A stretch of DNA of 64,000 nucleotides. Origin: Pelomonas candidula. GTDB lineage: Bacteria; Pseudomonadota; Gammaproteobacteria; Burkholderiales; Burkholderiaceae_C. This document shows positions 1-10,940 of this stretch, piece by piece (within the stretch, counting starts at the first letter, position 1; every line of letters begins with the position of its first letter). The stretch lies in assembly GCF_043555985.1 (NCBI RefSeq), contig NZ_JBIGIC010000005.1, forward strand, positions 372,001 through 436,000, given 5' to 3'. Made by a program: the position numbers and the translations under genes. The notes under the pieces were generated by a model that was given only the letters and a program-made list of their open reading frames with translations, was not told the origin of the DNA and searched no databases.

Positions 1-437
1 TGCTGCTATGCGCCAGCGCCCATGCGCAGGAGCCAGCACTGGCAACGAATGCGCCCAAGGACAAGCCTACGGCTGTGGCGTCTCGCGAGAAGTTTGAGCG
101 GGATATCGCGCCTTACGTCGCACGTGCCAAATCGACCTACCCGCAGGCGAAAGCGCGCTTTCTCCAGGGCTTGCCCAAAGGGCAGTCCTTCTTCGTCACG
201 ACGCGGCTACTTGGGGCGGATGGCAGCTTCGAACAGGTGTTTATCGCGGTGCAGTCCATTCGCGACGGCCAAGTCATGGGCAGGATCTGGAGCGACCCTC
301 ACATCGTCAAGGCCTACAAGTACCGGGATGCGTATTCCTTCCCTGAGGATCGCCTCTTGGACTGGCTCATCACGAAGCCGGATGGGTCCGAGGAGGGCAA
401 CTTCGTCGGCAATTTCCTCGATACGTACAAGCAATAG
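1..437 (+). CDS. DUF2314 domain protein, secreted, 5' end outside window
   Basis: The frame is open from base 3, so the start codon and most of the signal peptide lie before the window. The visible N-terminus reads LLCASAHAQ, which looks like the end of a Sec signal peptide with an AHA-Q cleavage site. About 130 residues of mature protein follow and match a single DUF2314 domain (YegJ-like), including the GRIWSDPH and EGNFVGNFLDTYK segments. A GTG at 75 could serve as a start, but the in-frame signal-peptide-like sequence upstream argues against it. The function of DUF2314 is not known. The gene ends convergently with the next gene; the 93 bases between them show no clear terminator. Confidence 0.75.
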   Translation, partial: LLCASAHAQEPALATNAPKDKPTAVASREKFERDIAPYVARAKSTYPQAKARFLQGLPKGQSFFVTTRLLGADGSFEQVFIAVQSIRDGQVMGRIWSDPHIVKAYKYRDAYSFPEDRLLDWLITKPDGSEEGNFVGNFLDTYKQ

Positions 438-530
438 GCATTTCGCCTTGCCCAGGTGCACGACCCATGTGCGCGCGTAGATGATGGTCGCGAGATCAGG
501 CTTCAATACATCTTGCTCGGTGGCCGTCGT

Positions 531-1358
531 TTACAGCGCGCCAGCGATTCGTTCAATGTATTCAGGCATGAAAGCTCGCCATGTTCCCTGGTGATCGGCA
601 TCCGGGACCGGCACGATCTCGACCCAGGCCGGCACCGCACCCGGCTCCGTCAGGTCGGACGCCGGCGTCCGCACATCGCGCGCGCCCTGGATGATCGTCA
701 CGGGGAAACGTGGCTCGGCGCCCAGGGCGTCCTGCAGGTTGTAGTTCGTCGTCAGCAGTCGCTCGAGCGGCATCCAACTCGCCAGACGGCGCCCCAGCAG
801 CGGCGTCATCGCCGAGCGCAGCGCTGCGGCGAGGCTGGGGCTCGCGCCTTCAAGCAGCAGGGCCGCGGGACGATGGCCCCGGGTGGCGTAGGCGGCGAGC
901 ATGGACCCGAGCGAGCGGCCGATCACCAAGTAGCGCCGACCACAGCGCTGCTCGACCTGTCTAACGACTTCAAGCGCAAAGCGTCGGGCCTGCTCCAGCG
1001 TGAGCCTGGGTCCGTCCGGCCTGGCCGCGTAGGTGGCCGTGAAGGTGGCAATGCCGCGCGAGGCCATCAATGGCGCCAATTGGCCCTCGAACCCTCCGGC
1101 CAGCCCGTGCTGCCCCGGAAAGAGGATCACGCACCCGCCGTCGACGTTGCCCGCCAAGTAGACCGGCACATCGACACCGTCAGCCACGGCGACGCTGAAG
1201 GCGACCTGGCCGACCGCGGGCGGATGCAGGCCGGCGTCCCGAATCGCGACACGATCGACGATGAGGCCAATGCTCGCGATGAGCATGGCCATGCAGATGA
1301 GCATCGCCACAACCAGCAGGCGCGGCCGACGCCAGACCGAGCGTCGTGAGACCGTCAC
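531..1358 (-). CDS. Alpha/beta hydrolase with N-terminal membrane anchor
   Basis: This 275-residue protein has one hydrophobic segment at about residues 14-33 (an uncleaved anchor or signal) and then an alpha/beta-hydrolase domain. The nucleophile elbow is GRSLG (serine at about residue 149). Acid and base candidates are the Asp in GARDVRTP and the His in DADHQGTW. The substrate cannot be read from the sequence. The start is GTG and overlaps the chemoreceptor stop as GTGA, so the two are probably translationally coupled. It is the last gene of the leftward run that begins with hutC. Confidence 0.75.
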   Translation of the reverse strand: MTVSRRSVWRRPRLLVVAMLICMAMLIASIGLIVDRVAIRDAGLHPPAVGQVAFSVAVADGVDVPVYLAGNVDGGCVILFPGQHGLAGGFEGQLAPLMASRGIATFTATYAARPDGPRLTLEQARRFALEVVRQVEQRCGRRYLVIGRSLGSMLAAYATRGHRPAALLLEGASPSLAAALRSAMTPLLGRRLASWMPLERLLTTNYNLQDALGAEPRFPVTIIQGARDVRTPASDLTEPGAVPAWVEIVPVPDADHQGTWRAFMPEYIERIAGAL

Positions 1359-2908
1359 CCCAGCCGGAACACCGCCACCGACCGCGCCAGCGCATCCGCC
1401 TGCTGCTGCAGGCTGGCTGCTGCGGCGGCGGACTCCTCCACCAGCGCGGCGTTCTGCTGCGTCATCTGGTCCAGCCCCGCGATGGCCTGGCCGATCTGGC
1501 CGATGCCGGTGCTCTGCTCGCCGGTGGCGTGGCTGATCTCCGAGACGATGTGGCTGACACGCTCGATGGCCGAAATGACCTCGTGCATCGTCTGCCCGGC
1601 CTGCGCCACCAGCGCCGCGCCTCCCTGCACGTTCTCGCCGCTCTGCGTGATCAGCGACTTGATCTCCTTGGCCGCCTCGGCCGAGCGCTGCGCCAGCGTG
1701 CGCACCTCGCCGGCCACAACGGCAAAGCCCCGCCCCTGCTCGCCCGCACGCGCCGCCTCCACCGCCGCGTTCAGCGCCAGGATGTTGGTCTGGAAGGCGA
1801 TGCCGTCGATGACCGAGATGATGTCGGCGATCTTGGCCGACGAGGCACTGATGCGCCCCATGGTCTCGACGACCTCGTCCACCACCGTGCCACCGCGGCG
1901 CGCCACCGACGCCGCGTCGTTGGCCAGCTGGTTGGCCTGGCGGGCCGATTCGGCGTTGTGCGTGACGCTGGCCGTCAGTTCCTCCATCGCCGATGCCGTC
2001 TCCTGCAGGTTGGACGCCGCCTGCTCGGTGCGGTTGCTGAGGTCCTGGCTGCCCGTGGCCACCTCGCGTGACGCGTTGGCGATGTTGTCGGTGCTCTGGC
2101 GTACGCCGGAGACGACGGTGACCAGCGAATCCTGCATGCCCTGCACGCCACGCATCAGCGCGGCCGTCTCGTCCCGGCCCTCGGCCTTCACGGCGGCGCT
2201 GAGGTCGTGGCTGGCGATGCGCTCGGTCGTCTTCACTGCGTGGGCCAGCGGCGCGAGGATGGAACGAATGTTGACCGCGGTGTAACCCGCCAGCAGCAGC
2301 ACCGCGACGATGACGACCAGCACCAGGTTGCGGCGGATGTCGTTCTCGTGTTCTTCCAGCAAGGCCACCTGGGCGGCCGAGTGCCGGTCGATCTTCTCGG
2401 TCATGTCGCCCAGCGCCTTGTCCACGGCGCGCACCGGGCCCTTGACCGGCTCCATCGCATGGTTGGCTGCGGCGGTATCCGCGAACTCGCCCTTGGCCAT
2501 GCGCTCCAGGATGCCGCTGAAGCCGCCGCGGTAGTCCAACAGCGCCGTCTTCAGCTCAGCCGGCATGCGTTTGACGTCTTCCGGCGCGTCCAGCTTGGCG
2601 ATGTTGTCGAGGCTGGAGGTGACCTTCTCGAAGGTCTCGTTCCATTCCTTGCGGTAGTGCTCGACGGCCTTGGCGTCGGCCAGGTTGATGAGCAGGTCTT
2701 TCTCGTAGCGCCGCAGGTTGCCGACGCCGGCACGGATGCCCGCAAGCTGCGTCAGCGACTCGACGTCGTTGTCCACGTAGTGGACGAACTGAGCCTTGGA
2801 CTGAGCCAGGCTGTACAGGCCTTGCACGCCCACCAGCAGCATGCCGGCCACGGCCAGGGCCGCCAGCGCGAGCAGCCGCGCCTTGATCGTGTAGTCGCTG
2901 AGCTTCAT
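1355..2908 (-). CDS. Methyl-accepting chemotaxis protein
   Basis: This is a 517-residue class I chemoreceptor. A first membrane helix lies at about residues 12-32, followed by a periplasmic four-helix-bundle ligand domain to about 190, a second membrane helix, a HAMP linker and a long cytoplasmic signalling coiled coil. The signalling tip contains FQTNILALNAAVEAARAG, the CheA/CheW contact site. There is no C-terminal CheR-binding pentapeptide; the protein ends in VAVFRLG. ATG at 2908 was chosen because GGAGGG precedes it and the Tsr-like N-terminus MKLSDYTIKARL begins there. It lies 62 bases after hutF on the same strand, so a histidine or urocanate ligand is possible but is only inferred from position. 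Confidence 0.9.
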   Translation of the reverse strand: MKLSDYTIKARLLALAALAVAGMLLVGVQGLYSLAQSKAQFVHYVDNDVESLTQLAGIRAGVGNLRRYEKDLLINLADAKAVEHYRKEWNETFEKVTSSLDNIAKLDAPEDVKRMPAELKTALLDYRGGFSGILERMAKGEFADTAAANHAMEPVKGPVRAVDKALGDMTEKIDRHSAAQVALLEEHENDIRRNLVLVVIVAVLLLAGYTAVNIRSILAPLAHAVKTTERIASHDLSAAVKAEGRDETAALMRGVQGMQDSLVTVVSGVRQSTDNIANASREVATGSQDLSNRTEQAASNLQETASAMEELTASVTHNAESARQANQLANDAASVARRGGTVVDEVVETMGRISASSAKIADIISVIDGIAFQTNILALNAAVEAARAGEQGRGFAVVAGEVRTLAQRSAEAAKEIKSLITQSGENVQGGAALVAQAGQTMHEVISAIERVSHIVSEISHATGEQSTGIGQIGQAIAGLDQMTQQNAALVEESAAAAASLQQQADALARSVAVFRLG

Positions 2909-2970
2909 CGCCGTCCCTCCAGACGAGTTCCGGCGTGAGACTAGTCCTTTGACGCGACTTCGACCAGCGC

Positions 2971-4356
2971 TCAGGCTGACGTGCCGCCGTCCGGGCGCCA
3001 CAACTCGTGCATGGCGGCCTCGAAGGCATCGCCCACGCGCTGCGGCGCCCGCCACGGCCGCGCCCGGCCGGCCACCCAGACCGACTGCCACGGCGAGCCA
3101 TTGCTGCCGAAGACGACAGCATCCAGCAGCGCCTCGTCGGGCAGGCCGCGCAGCGCGTCGGCCTCGCGGTTGAGCACCAGCGCGTCGGCGCGGGCACCGG
3201 GCGTCAGCCCCCAGGCCGTGAAGCCGGCCGCGCGCGCGCCGCCGTGCACGGCGGCATCGAACAGCCGCGCTGCGCTGGACGGCTGCGTGCCCGGCATCGA
3301 GGCGATGTTGCGCTGGCGGTGCGCCAGCCGCTGGCCGTACTCCAGCCAGCGCAACTCCTCCACCCAGCCACGCGTGACCTGGCTGTCCGAGCCCACCGTC
3401 AGCGGCACGTTGTTCTGCAGCCAGCGCGGCAGGTCGGCCAGGCCGTCGCCAAGATTGGCCTCGGTGCCGGGGCAGATGACGATGCCGGCGCCGCTGAGCG
3501 CCACGGCCTCGATCTCGGCTGGCTCGGCGTGCGTGGCGTGCACCAGTTGCCAGCGCGGGTCCAGGCGGCCGTGCTCGGCCAGCCATTGCAGCGGGCGCTG
3601 GCCGGTGGCCTGGAGGCAGTCGGCCACCTCCGCCGTCTGCTCGGCCACGTGGATGTGGATGGGCAGGTCGGCGCTGCCGACGAGGCCCAGCAGCCGCGTG
3701 ATGTCGCCAGGCGCTGCACCACGCAGCGAGTGCAGCGCCACACCGGCGTTCACACGTGGCAGGCCGGCGGCCATGACGCGCTGGCAGGCGCGCCAGGCCC
3801 AGTCGGCGTCGGCAGCAAAGCGGTGCTGGTCGGGGCGCAGCCCGGCAGCGTCGAAACCCGCGCGCGTGTAGACGACGGGCAGCAGCGTCAGGCCGATGCC
3901 GGTGTCCTCGGCCGCGGCGGCCAGCGCCCAGGCCATGTCCAGCTCGTCCTCGAACTCCTGGCCTGCGGCGGCATGGTGCAGGTAATGGAACTCGCAGACC
4001 TGCGTGTAGCCCCCGCGCAGCAGCTCGGCGTAGAGCTGGCTGGCAACGGCCCGCAGTTGCTGCGGCGAGATGCGCAGCGCCAGCGCGTACATGCGGTCGC
4101 GCCAGCTCCAGAAGTCGTCCTGCCCCACCTCGCGCCGCTCCGCCAGGCCGACGAAGGCGCGCTGGAAGGCGTGGCTGTGGGCGTTGACGAGGCTGGGGAT
4201 GACGGGGCCGGCCAGCTTCTCGGCGTCCGGCGGCGCGGGATGGTTGACGGTGATCTCGGACCAGTGGCCGGTGGCATCGACCGTCAGCAGCACGTCGCGC
4301 TGCCAGCCACCGTGGACCCAGGCGAGCGGCGCGTGCAGTCGTTTCAGGGCCGGCAT
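2971..4356 (-). CDS. hutF: Formimidoylglutamate deiminase
   Basis: HutF converts N-formimidoyl-L-glutamate to N-formyl-L-glutamate and ammonia in the histidine degradation route that continues through HutG. The 461-residue length is normal for the family. It is an amidohydrolase-superfamily TIM barrel: NAHSHAF is the N-terminal HxH metal site, HIHVAEQ and HATHAEP are further ligand and catalytic segments, and VGSDSQ holds the late metal-binding Asp. The start overlaps the end of hutG by 13 bases. The protein is cytoplasmic and transcribed with hutC-hutD-hutI-hutG. Confidence 0.93.
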   Translation of the reverse strand: MPALKRLHAPLAWVHGGWQRDVLLTVDATGHWSEITVNHPAPPDAEKLAGPVIPSLVNAHSHAFQRAFVGLAERREVGQDDFWSWRDRMYALALRISPQQLRAVASQLYAELLRGGYTQVCEFHYLHHAAAGQEFEDELDMAWALAAAAEDTGIGLTLLPVVYTRAGFDAAGLRPDQHRFAADADWAWRACQRVMAAGLPRVNAGVALHSLRGAAPGDITRLLGLVGSADLPIHIHVAEQTAEVADCLQATGQRPLQWLAEHGRLDPRWQLVHATHAEPAEIEAVALSGAGIVICPGTEANLGDGLADLPRWLQNNVPLTVGSDSQVTRGWVEELRWLEYGQRLAHRQRNIASMPGTQPSSAARLFDAAVHGGARAAGFTAWGLTPGARADALVLNREADALRGLPDEALLDAVVFGSNGSPWQSVWVAGRARPWRAPQRVGDAFEAAMHELWRPDGGTSA

Positions 4357-5144
4357 GCGAGCATCTCCTCCAACATCCGTTCGATCAGCGGCGCGACGGC
4401 CGCCGCCGCGGCTTCGTCATAGGCGTGGCGCGGGTCCTGCGCCTCGTCCATGTAGCAGCGCTGGCACATCTCCAGCTGCACGGCGTGGATGCCCTGGCCA
4501 GGCCGGCCGTGGTGGCGCGTGATGTACCCGCCCTTGAAGCGGCCATTGACGACATGGCTGAACCGCGCCTGCCCGGCCAGCAGCGCGCCGAGGCGCTCGG
4601 TGATGGCGGGCGCGCAGGAGGCGCCGTCGGCCGTGCCGAGGTTCAGCGCCGGCAGCCGGCCCTCGAACAGCCAGGGCAGCTCGGAGCGGATGCTGTGGCC
4701 GTCGAACAGCAGCGCGTGGCCGTGCTCGGCGCGCAGACGCGCCAGCTCGGCGGCCAGCGCGTCGTGATACGGCTGCCAATAGGTGCGGCGGCGCGATGCG
4801 ATGTCGGCGGCGTCGGGCTCGGCACCGTCGCGGTAGAGCGGCTCGGACGTGAAGAAACGCGTGGGCACCAGGCCGGTGCCGCCGGACGCACCGGGATACA
4901 GCGGCCGGTCGTCGGGCGGCCGGTTCAGGTCGATGACGTAGCGGCTGTAGCGCGGCACCAGCAGGCTGGCGCCCAGCGCTTGAGCCAGCGGCCGGTAGAG
5001 CCGCTCCAGGTGCCAGTCGGTGTCCTCGCTCAGCAAGGCGCGGGGCACGAACCGCTCGGCCAGCTCGGGCGGTATCTCGGTGCCGACATGCGGCAGGCTG
5101 ATCAGCAGCGGCACGCGGCCAGGCTGCAGTTGGAACACGCTCAT
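4344..5144 (-). CDS. hutG: N-formylglutamate deformylase
   Basis: HutG hydrolyses N-formyl-L-glutamate to formate and L-glutamate, the last step of the HutF/HutG route. The 266 residues cover the whole FGase fold. Recognisable segments are LLISLPHVGTEIP near the N-terminus, DLNRPPDDRPLYPG, LFDGHSIRSELPWLFEG (zinc ligands expected in the DGHSI segment) and GGYITRHHG. Its ATG overlaps the hutI stop as ATGA, and its 3' end overlaps hutF. This cytoplasmic enzyme is distinct from the HutG formiminoglutamase of enteric bacteria, which is an arginase-family protein. Confidence 0.93.
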   Translation of the reverse strand: MSVFQLQPGRVPLLISLPHVGTEIPPELAERFVPRALLSEDTDWHLERLYRPLAQALGASLLVPRYSRYVIDLNRPPDDRPLYPGASGGTGLVPTRFFTSEPLYRDGAEPDAADIASRRRTYWQPYHDALAAELARLRAEHGHALLFDGHSIRSELPWLFEGRLPALNLGTADGASCAPAITERLGALLAGQARFSHVVNGRFKGGYITRHHGRPGQGIHAVQLEMCQRCYMDEAQDPRHAYDEAAAAAVAPLIERMLEEMLACRP

Positions 5145-6352
5145 GATCCTCCCTGGATGCCGTGGCGTACCCGTTCTATCAGCGGGTTATGCCCAAAGCA
5201 TGCCGCCAGCTCGCGCGGGTGTCCAGCGTCCCAGACGCAGAAATCCGCGCGCTGCCCGGCCACCAGCTGACCGCGATCATGCAGGCCCAGCGCGCGCGCA
5301 CCATGGACGGTCAGGCCGCGCAGCGCCTCTTCGGGCGTCAGGCCGAACAGCACGCAGGCCATGTTCAGCATCAGCAGCGGCGACAGCGTGGGCGACGTGC
5401 CGGGGTTGTGGTCGGTCGCGACGGCGATGGGCACACCGGCCTCGCGCAGCTGTTGAACCGGCGGCAGCTTGGTCTCGCGCAGCGCGTAGAACGCGCCGGG
5501 CAGCAGCACGGCCACGGTGCCGGCCTGGGCCATGGCCTGGACACCGGCCGGGCTGAGGTACTCGAGGTGATCGCAGCTCAGCGCCCGGTACGAGGCGGCG
5601 AGCTGCGCGCCGCCCTGGTCGCTCAACTGTTCGGCATGCAGCTTGACGGGCAGGCCCAGTGCACGGGCCGCTTCGAACACGCGGGCCACCTGGGCCGGGC
5701 TGAAGGCAATGTGCTCGCAGAAGGCGTCGACCGCGTCGACCAGGCCTTGCGCGTGCAGCCCGGGCAGCCATTGGCAGACGGCGGCGATGTAGTCGTCGGC
5801 ATCGCCGAACTCGGGCGGCAGCGCGTGGGCGGCGAGATAGGTCGTGCGCACATCCACGCCGGCGATCTGGCGCGCGACGCGCAGCATGCGCGCCTCGGTC
5901 GCGGCGTCCAGCCCGTAACCGGACTTGACCTCCAGCGTCGTAACGCCTTCGCCGATGAGCGACCGGGCGCGCTTCGTCGCCGAGGCCAGCAGCTCGGCCT
6001 CGCTGGCGGCCCGCGTGGCGGCCACCGTCGCGCGGATGCCGCCACCGGCTTTCGCGATGTCGGCGTAGGTCGCGCCATGCAGGCGCTGCTCGAATTCGTG
6101 GGCGCGATTGCCGCCGTAGACAAGGTGGGTGTGGCAGTCCACCAGCCCCGGCGTGACCAGGGCGCCGCGCAACTCGACGACCTCGGCATTCGTGGCCTCG
6201 GGCGGCAACTCGGCCGCCGGGCCTACCCAGCGCAGCAGGCCGCCGTCGACGAGCAGCGCACCGTCGTCGACCAGCCCCCAGCCGCGGTCACCCGCCAGCG
6301 TCGCGAGGCACCCGCCCCGCCAGAGTTTCAATCCGGGCTCCAGGTCAGCCAC
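5141..6352 (-). CDS. hutI: Imidazolonepropionase
   Basis: HutI opens the ring of 4-imidazolone-5-propionate to give N-formimidoyl-L-glutamate. The 403-residue amidohydrolase shows the metal site DCHTHLVYGGNR, the catalytic KLHAEQLS segment, SCDHLEYL and ATDHNPGTSP. The start is GTG at 6352 and overlaps the hutD coding end by 25 bases; no better in-frame start was found nearby. It sits in the middle of the hutC-D-I-G-F run and depends on HutU for its substrate. Confidence 0.93.
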   Translation of the reverse strand: MADLEPGLKLWRGGCLATLAGDRGWGLVDDGALLVDGGLLRWVGPAAELPPEATNAEVVELRGALVTPGLVDCHTHLVYGGNRAHEFEQRLHGATYADIAKAGGGIRATVAATRAASEAELLASATKRARSLIGEGVTTLEVKSGYGLDAATEARMLRVARQIAGVDVRTTYLAAHALPPEFGDADDYIAAVCQWLPGLHAQGLVDAVDAFCEHIAFSPAQVARVFEAARALGLPVKLHAEQLSDQGGAQLAASYRALSCDHLEYLSPAGVQAMAQAGTVAVLLPGAFYALRETKLPPVQQLREAGVPIAVATDHNPGTSPTLSPLLMLNMACVLFGLTPEEALRGLTVHGARALGLHDRGQLVAGQRADFCVWDAGHPRELAACFGHNPLIERVRHGIQGGS

Positions 6353-6876
6353 CAGGCGTGGCTGCTGGTGGCGTCAGGCCCGGTGAAGACGCAGCTCTGC
6401 GCGGCCGGCGCCTCGCACCAGGCCAGCGTCAGCGGCGCCAGCGGCATCGCGCGGTGGCCGTGTTCCAGCAGGCCGCCCTCGACGGTGAACAGCCCCACCC
6501 ACGGCGTGCGCGGCAGCAGCACGTGGCTGGCCGACTCGACCTCCAGGTTGCCGCGCCGCTCCATCACGTTGAAGACCTCGGTCTCGCCGCGGATCAGCTC
6601 GGCCTCGGGCGCCAACCCGCCGTCAAAGCGCAGCGGCTCGTCGCCGATGCTCTGCGGCCAGTCGAACAGGCGCAGGCCGGCGCCCTTGACGACCGCCAGC
6701 CAGCGATGCACGCCGGGGAAGGCCGAGAACGGCCCGTTGCGCTCCACGCGGCCCACGCTCACGCGCAGCGCCCAGTCGTGCGCATGCGGCCACGCGAGCA
6801 GTTCGCGCGTTAGGCCACCTTTGTTCATCCAGGCCTGCGGCTGTACGTCGGCCGCGCTGACCTTGCTCCAACTCAT
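6328..6876 (-). CDS. hutD: HutD family protein
   Basis: HutD is a small cupin-like cytoplasmic protein found in many hut loci. Its role is unclear; in Pseudomonas it has been proposed to restrain excess hut activity. The encoded protein is 182 residues from ATG at 6876, which begins MSWSKVSAAD and has AAGGTAAG upstream as ribosome binding site. An upstream in-frame start would add 15 residues and was rejected. Family segments include GLTRELLAWP, VGRVERNGPFSAFPGV and GGLLEHGHRAMPL. Its stop lies inside the start of hutI. Confidence 0.88.
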   Translation of the reverse strand: MSWSKVSAADVQPQAWMNKGGLTRELLAWPHAHDWALRVSVGRVERNGPFSAFPGVHRWLAVVKGAGLRLFDWPQSIGDEPLRFDGGLAPEAELIRGETEVFNVMERRGNLEVESASHVLLPRTPWVGLFTVEGGLLEHGHRAMPLAPLTLAWCEAPAAQSCVFTGPDATSSHAWWLTWSPD

Positions 6877-6946
6877 GTTCTTACCTTTTGCACCGGCCCT
6901 GCCTGGCAGGGAACTGCGCATTCTCCGCAGCTCCGGGCGGCAAAGC

Positions 6947-7666
6947 TCATGCCGAGAAGCTCCCTTGCAATTGGTAACGTGCTCCGGGGTGGGTGAGTTT
7001 CACGGAGGTTACCGCCACACCGCGGCTGTAGGTGATGCGTTTGACGACCAGACAGGGGTCGCGACGGTTGATGCCCAGCAGCTTGGCCTCGACCTCGCCG
7101 GGCAGCGCCGCCTCGATCATGTAGCGCGCTTCAGACAGCGGCGCCACGTCCAGCAGATAGTGAGTCGGCGTGGTGCGCGTGAAATCCTGCGAAAGATAGT
7201 CCGGCGCACAGGCCGGGTTGACGGCGCGCTCCTCGCACTGGATCGCGTGGCCGTTCTCCAGGTGCACGATGAGGCTCAGGAACACCGGCGCACCGCGCTT
7301 GAGGCCCAGCTCGGCCGCCTGCTGCGGCGTGGCCTTGCCGCGGGTGAGCGCATGCACGCGCGCCTCGTGCTGGCCGCCCCGCTCCAGGATCTCTTCGTGC
7401 ACGTCGCGCACGTTCAGCGTCGACGAGATGCGGTGCAGCTGCGCGACGAAGCTGCCCACGCCCTGAACGCGCTCGATCAGCCCTTCCTGCACCAGCTCGC
7501 GCAGCGCGCGGTTCACCGTCATGCGGCTGACCTCGAACTGCGCGACGAGCGCCCCCTCGCTGGGCAGCAGGTCGCCAGCCACCCAGTGGCTGCTGGCGAT
7601 GCCCTCGCGCAGGTGGTTCTTGACCTTGAGGTACTGGGGCTCGGGCGTGGCGGCTGATCGGGGCAT
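6947..7666 (-). CDS. hutC: Histidine utilisation repressor, GntR/HutC family
   Basis: HutC represses hut genes and is released by urocanate. The 239 residues have an N-terminal winged helix (about 10-75, with LPSEGALVAQFEVSRMTVNRAL) and a C-terminal UTRA effector domain (about 95-235). The gene is divergent from hutU, and a HutC-consensus operator lies 24 bases upstream, so self-repression is likely. A promoter read from the sequence (TTGTCT, 17 bases, TAGGAT on the minus strand) would begin transcription at or next to the ATG, so the mRNA may be leaderless; there is no obvious ribosome binding site. Confidence 0.93.
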   Translation of the reverse strand: MPRSAATPEPQYLKVKNHLREGIASSHWVAGDLLPSEGALVAQFEVSRMTVNRALRELVQEGLIERVQGVGSFVAQLHRISSTLNVRDVHEEILERGGQHEARVHALTRGKATPQQAAELGLKRGAPVFLSLIVHLENGHAIQCEERAVNPACAPDYLSQDFTRTTPTHYLLDVAPLSEARYMIEAALPGEVEAKLLGINRRDPCLVVKRITYSRGVAVTSVKLTHPGARYQLQGSFSA

Positions 7667-7672
7667 GCCGCC

Positions 7673-7708
7673 ATCCTAGTTGACTTAACTTGTATAGACA
7701 ACTAGAGT
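7673..7708. promoter_or_regulatory. Divergent hutC/hutU promoters with HutC operator
   Basis: The operator is TTGTATAGACAA at 7690-7701; its core GTATAGAC fits the GntR/HutC subfamily pattern GT-M-TA-K-AC. Rightward promoter for hutU: TTGACT at 7680-7685, 17 bases, TAGAGT at 7703-7708. Leftward promoter for hutC: TTGTCT (complement of 7696-7701), 17 bases, TAGGAT (complement of 7673-7678). The operator lies in the spacer of the hutU promoter and covers the -35 of the hutC promoter, so one repressor dimer could block both. CTAGTTG and CAACTAG (7677-7683 and 7699-7705) form an outer inverted repeat. Confidence 0.75.
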
Positions 7709-7731
7709 CCACCCGCTCAACGGGAGACCTC

Positions 7732-9389
<1,658 letters not shown>

Positions 9390-9393
<4 letters not shown>

Positions 9394-10889
9394 AACTCAT
9401 CCCTGGACAACTCACGCTGACCCAGCTCGCGGACATCGCCGCCGGCCGCGCCAAGCTGCAGCTCGACGACTGGAGCGCGGTCGACGCAAGCGCCGCGCTG
9501 GTGGCCGCCGCCGCCGCGGGCGACGCGCCGGTCTACGGCGTCAACACCGGCTTCGGCAAACTGGCCAGCACGCGCATCGCCAAGGACCAGCTTGCCGCGC
9601 TGCAACTCAACCTCATCCGCAGCCACGCGGTGGGCGTCGGCGCGCCGATGTCGCCGGAGGTCGTGCGGCTGATGCTGGCGACGAAGGCCGGCAGCCTCGC
9701 GCGCGGCTTCTCGGGTGTGCGGCGTGTCGTCGTGCAGTCGCTGCTGGACGCGCTGAACGCCGGCTTCGTGCCCTACGTGCCGGCGCAGGGCTCGGTCGGC
9801 GCCAGCGGCGACCTCGCACCACTGGCCCACCTGACGCTGGCGTTGATGGGCGAAGGCGAGGCGCTGGTCCATGGCCAGCGCGTGTCGGCGCGCGACGAAC
9901 TCAAGCGGCTGGAGCTGCCCCCCCTGACGCTGGCCGCCAAGGAAGGCCTGGCCCTCATCAACGGCACGCAGGCCAGCACGGCGCTGGCGCTGCACGCGCT
10001 GCTGCGCTTCGAGGGCCTGTTCGCGACGGCGCTGGCCAGCGGCGCGATGACGCTGGACGCCGCCCGCGGCAGCGACGGCCCGTTCGACGCTCGCATCCAC
10101 GCCGTGCGCGGCCAGCCGGGGCAGATCGAGGTCGCCGGCGTCTACCGCGAGTTGCTCGCCGGCAGCGCCATCCGCGCCAGCCACCGCGAAGGCGACGAGC
10201 GCGTGCAGGACCCCTACTGCCTGCGCTGCCAGCCGCAGGTCATGGGCGCCTGCCTGGACCAGGCCCGCCACGCCGCCGAGGTGCTGGTGCGCGAGGCCAA
10301 CGCGGTGACGGACAACCCGCTGGTCTTTGAAGACACCATGATCTCCGGCGGCAACTTCCACGCCGAACCCGTCGCGTTCGCGGCCGACAACCTGGCGCTG
10401 GCCATCGCCGAGGTCGGCGCCATTGCCGAGCGTCGCATCGCAATGCTGATCGACCCCGGCATCTCGCGCCTGCCGCCCTTCCTGACGGCCGACGCCGGCC
10501 TGCACAGCGGCTTCATGATCGCCCACGTGACCGCCGCCGCGCTCGCCAGCGAGAACAAGAGCCTGGCCCACCCGGCCAGCGTCGACAGCCTGCCGACCAG
10601 CGCCAACCAGGAAGACCACGTGTCCATGGCCACCTTCGCCGCGCGCCGCCTGCACGCGATGCTGGACAACACGGCCCACATCGTCGCCATCGAGCTGCTG
10701 GCCGCCGCGCAGGGTATCGACTTCCTGCGCCCGCTGCAAAGCTCGGCGCCGGTGGAAGCGCTGCACGCGCGGCTGCGCGCCGACTGCGCGAGCAGCCCGG
10801 CCGACCACTACCTCGCGCCGGACATCGAGCGCGCCGCGGCGCTGGTGCAGGCCGGCACTCTGCAGCCGCCACACGCGCCGCGCTTCTGA
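9390..10889 (+). CDS. hutH: Histidine ammonia-lyase
   Basis: HutH removes ammonia from L-histidine to form urocanate, the first step of the pathway and the source of the HutC inducer. It has 499 residues and the MIO cofactor is built from A138-S139-G140 in GSVGASGDLAPLAH. Other family segments are YGVNTGFGKLA (Tyr of the active site), GTQAST, QDPYCLRCQPQVMG and SANQEDHVSM. The ATG overlaps the hutU stop as ATGA, so translation is coupled. It is cytoplasmic and expected to be a homotetramer. Confidence 0.96.
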
Positions 10890-10940
10890 CACAGGCAACA
10901 GCGGTTGCTGAGCCCGATCGGAGGGACGCGCCGTCGCTCC

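Noticed and set aside
2909..3586. Upstream extension of the chemoreceptor frame to 743 codons
   Set aside because: It would cover hutF coding sequence; MKLSDYTIKARL with a strong ribosome binding site at 2908 is the natural start.
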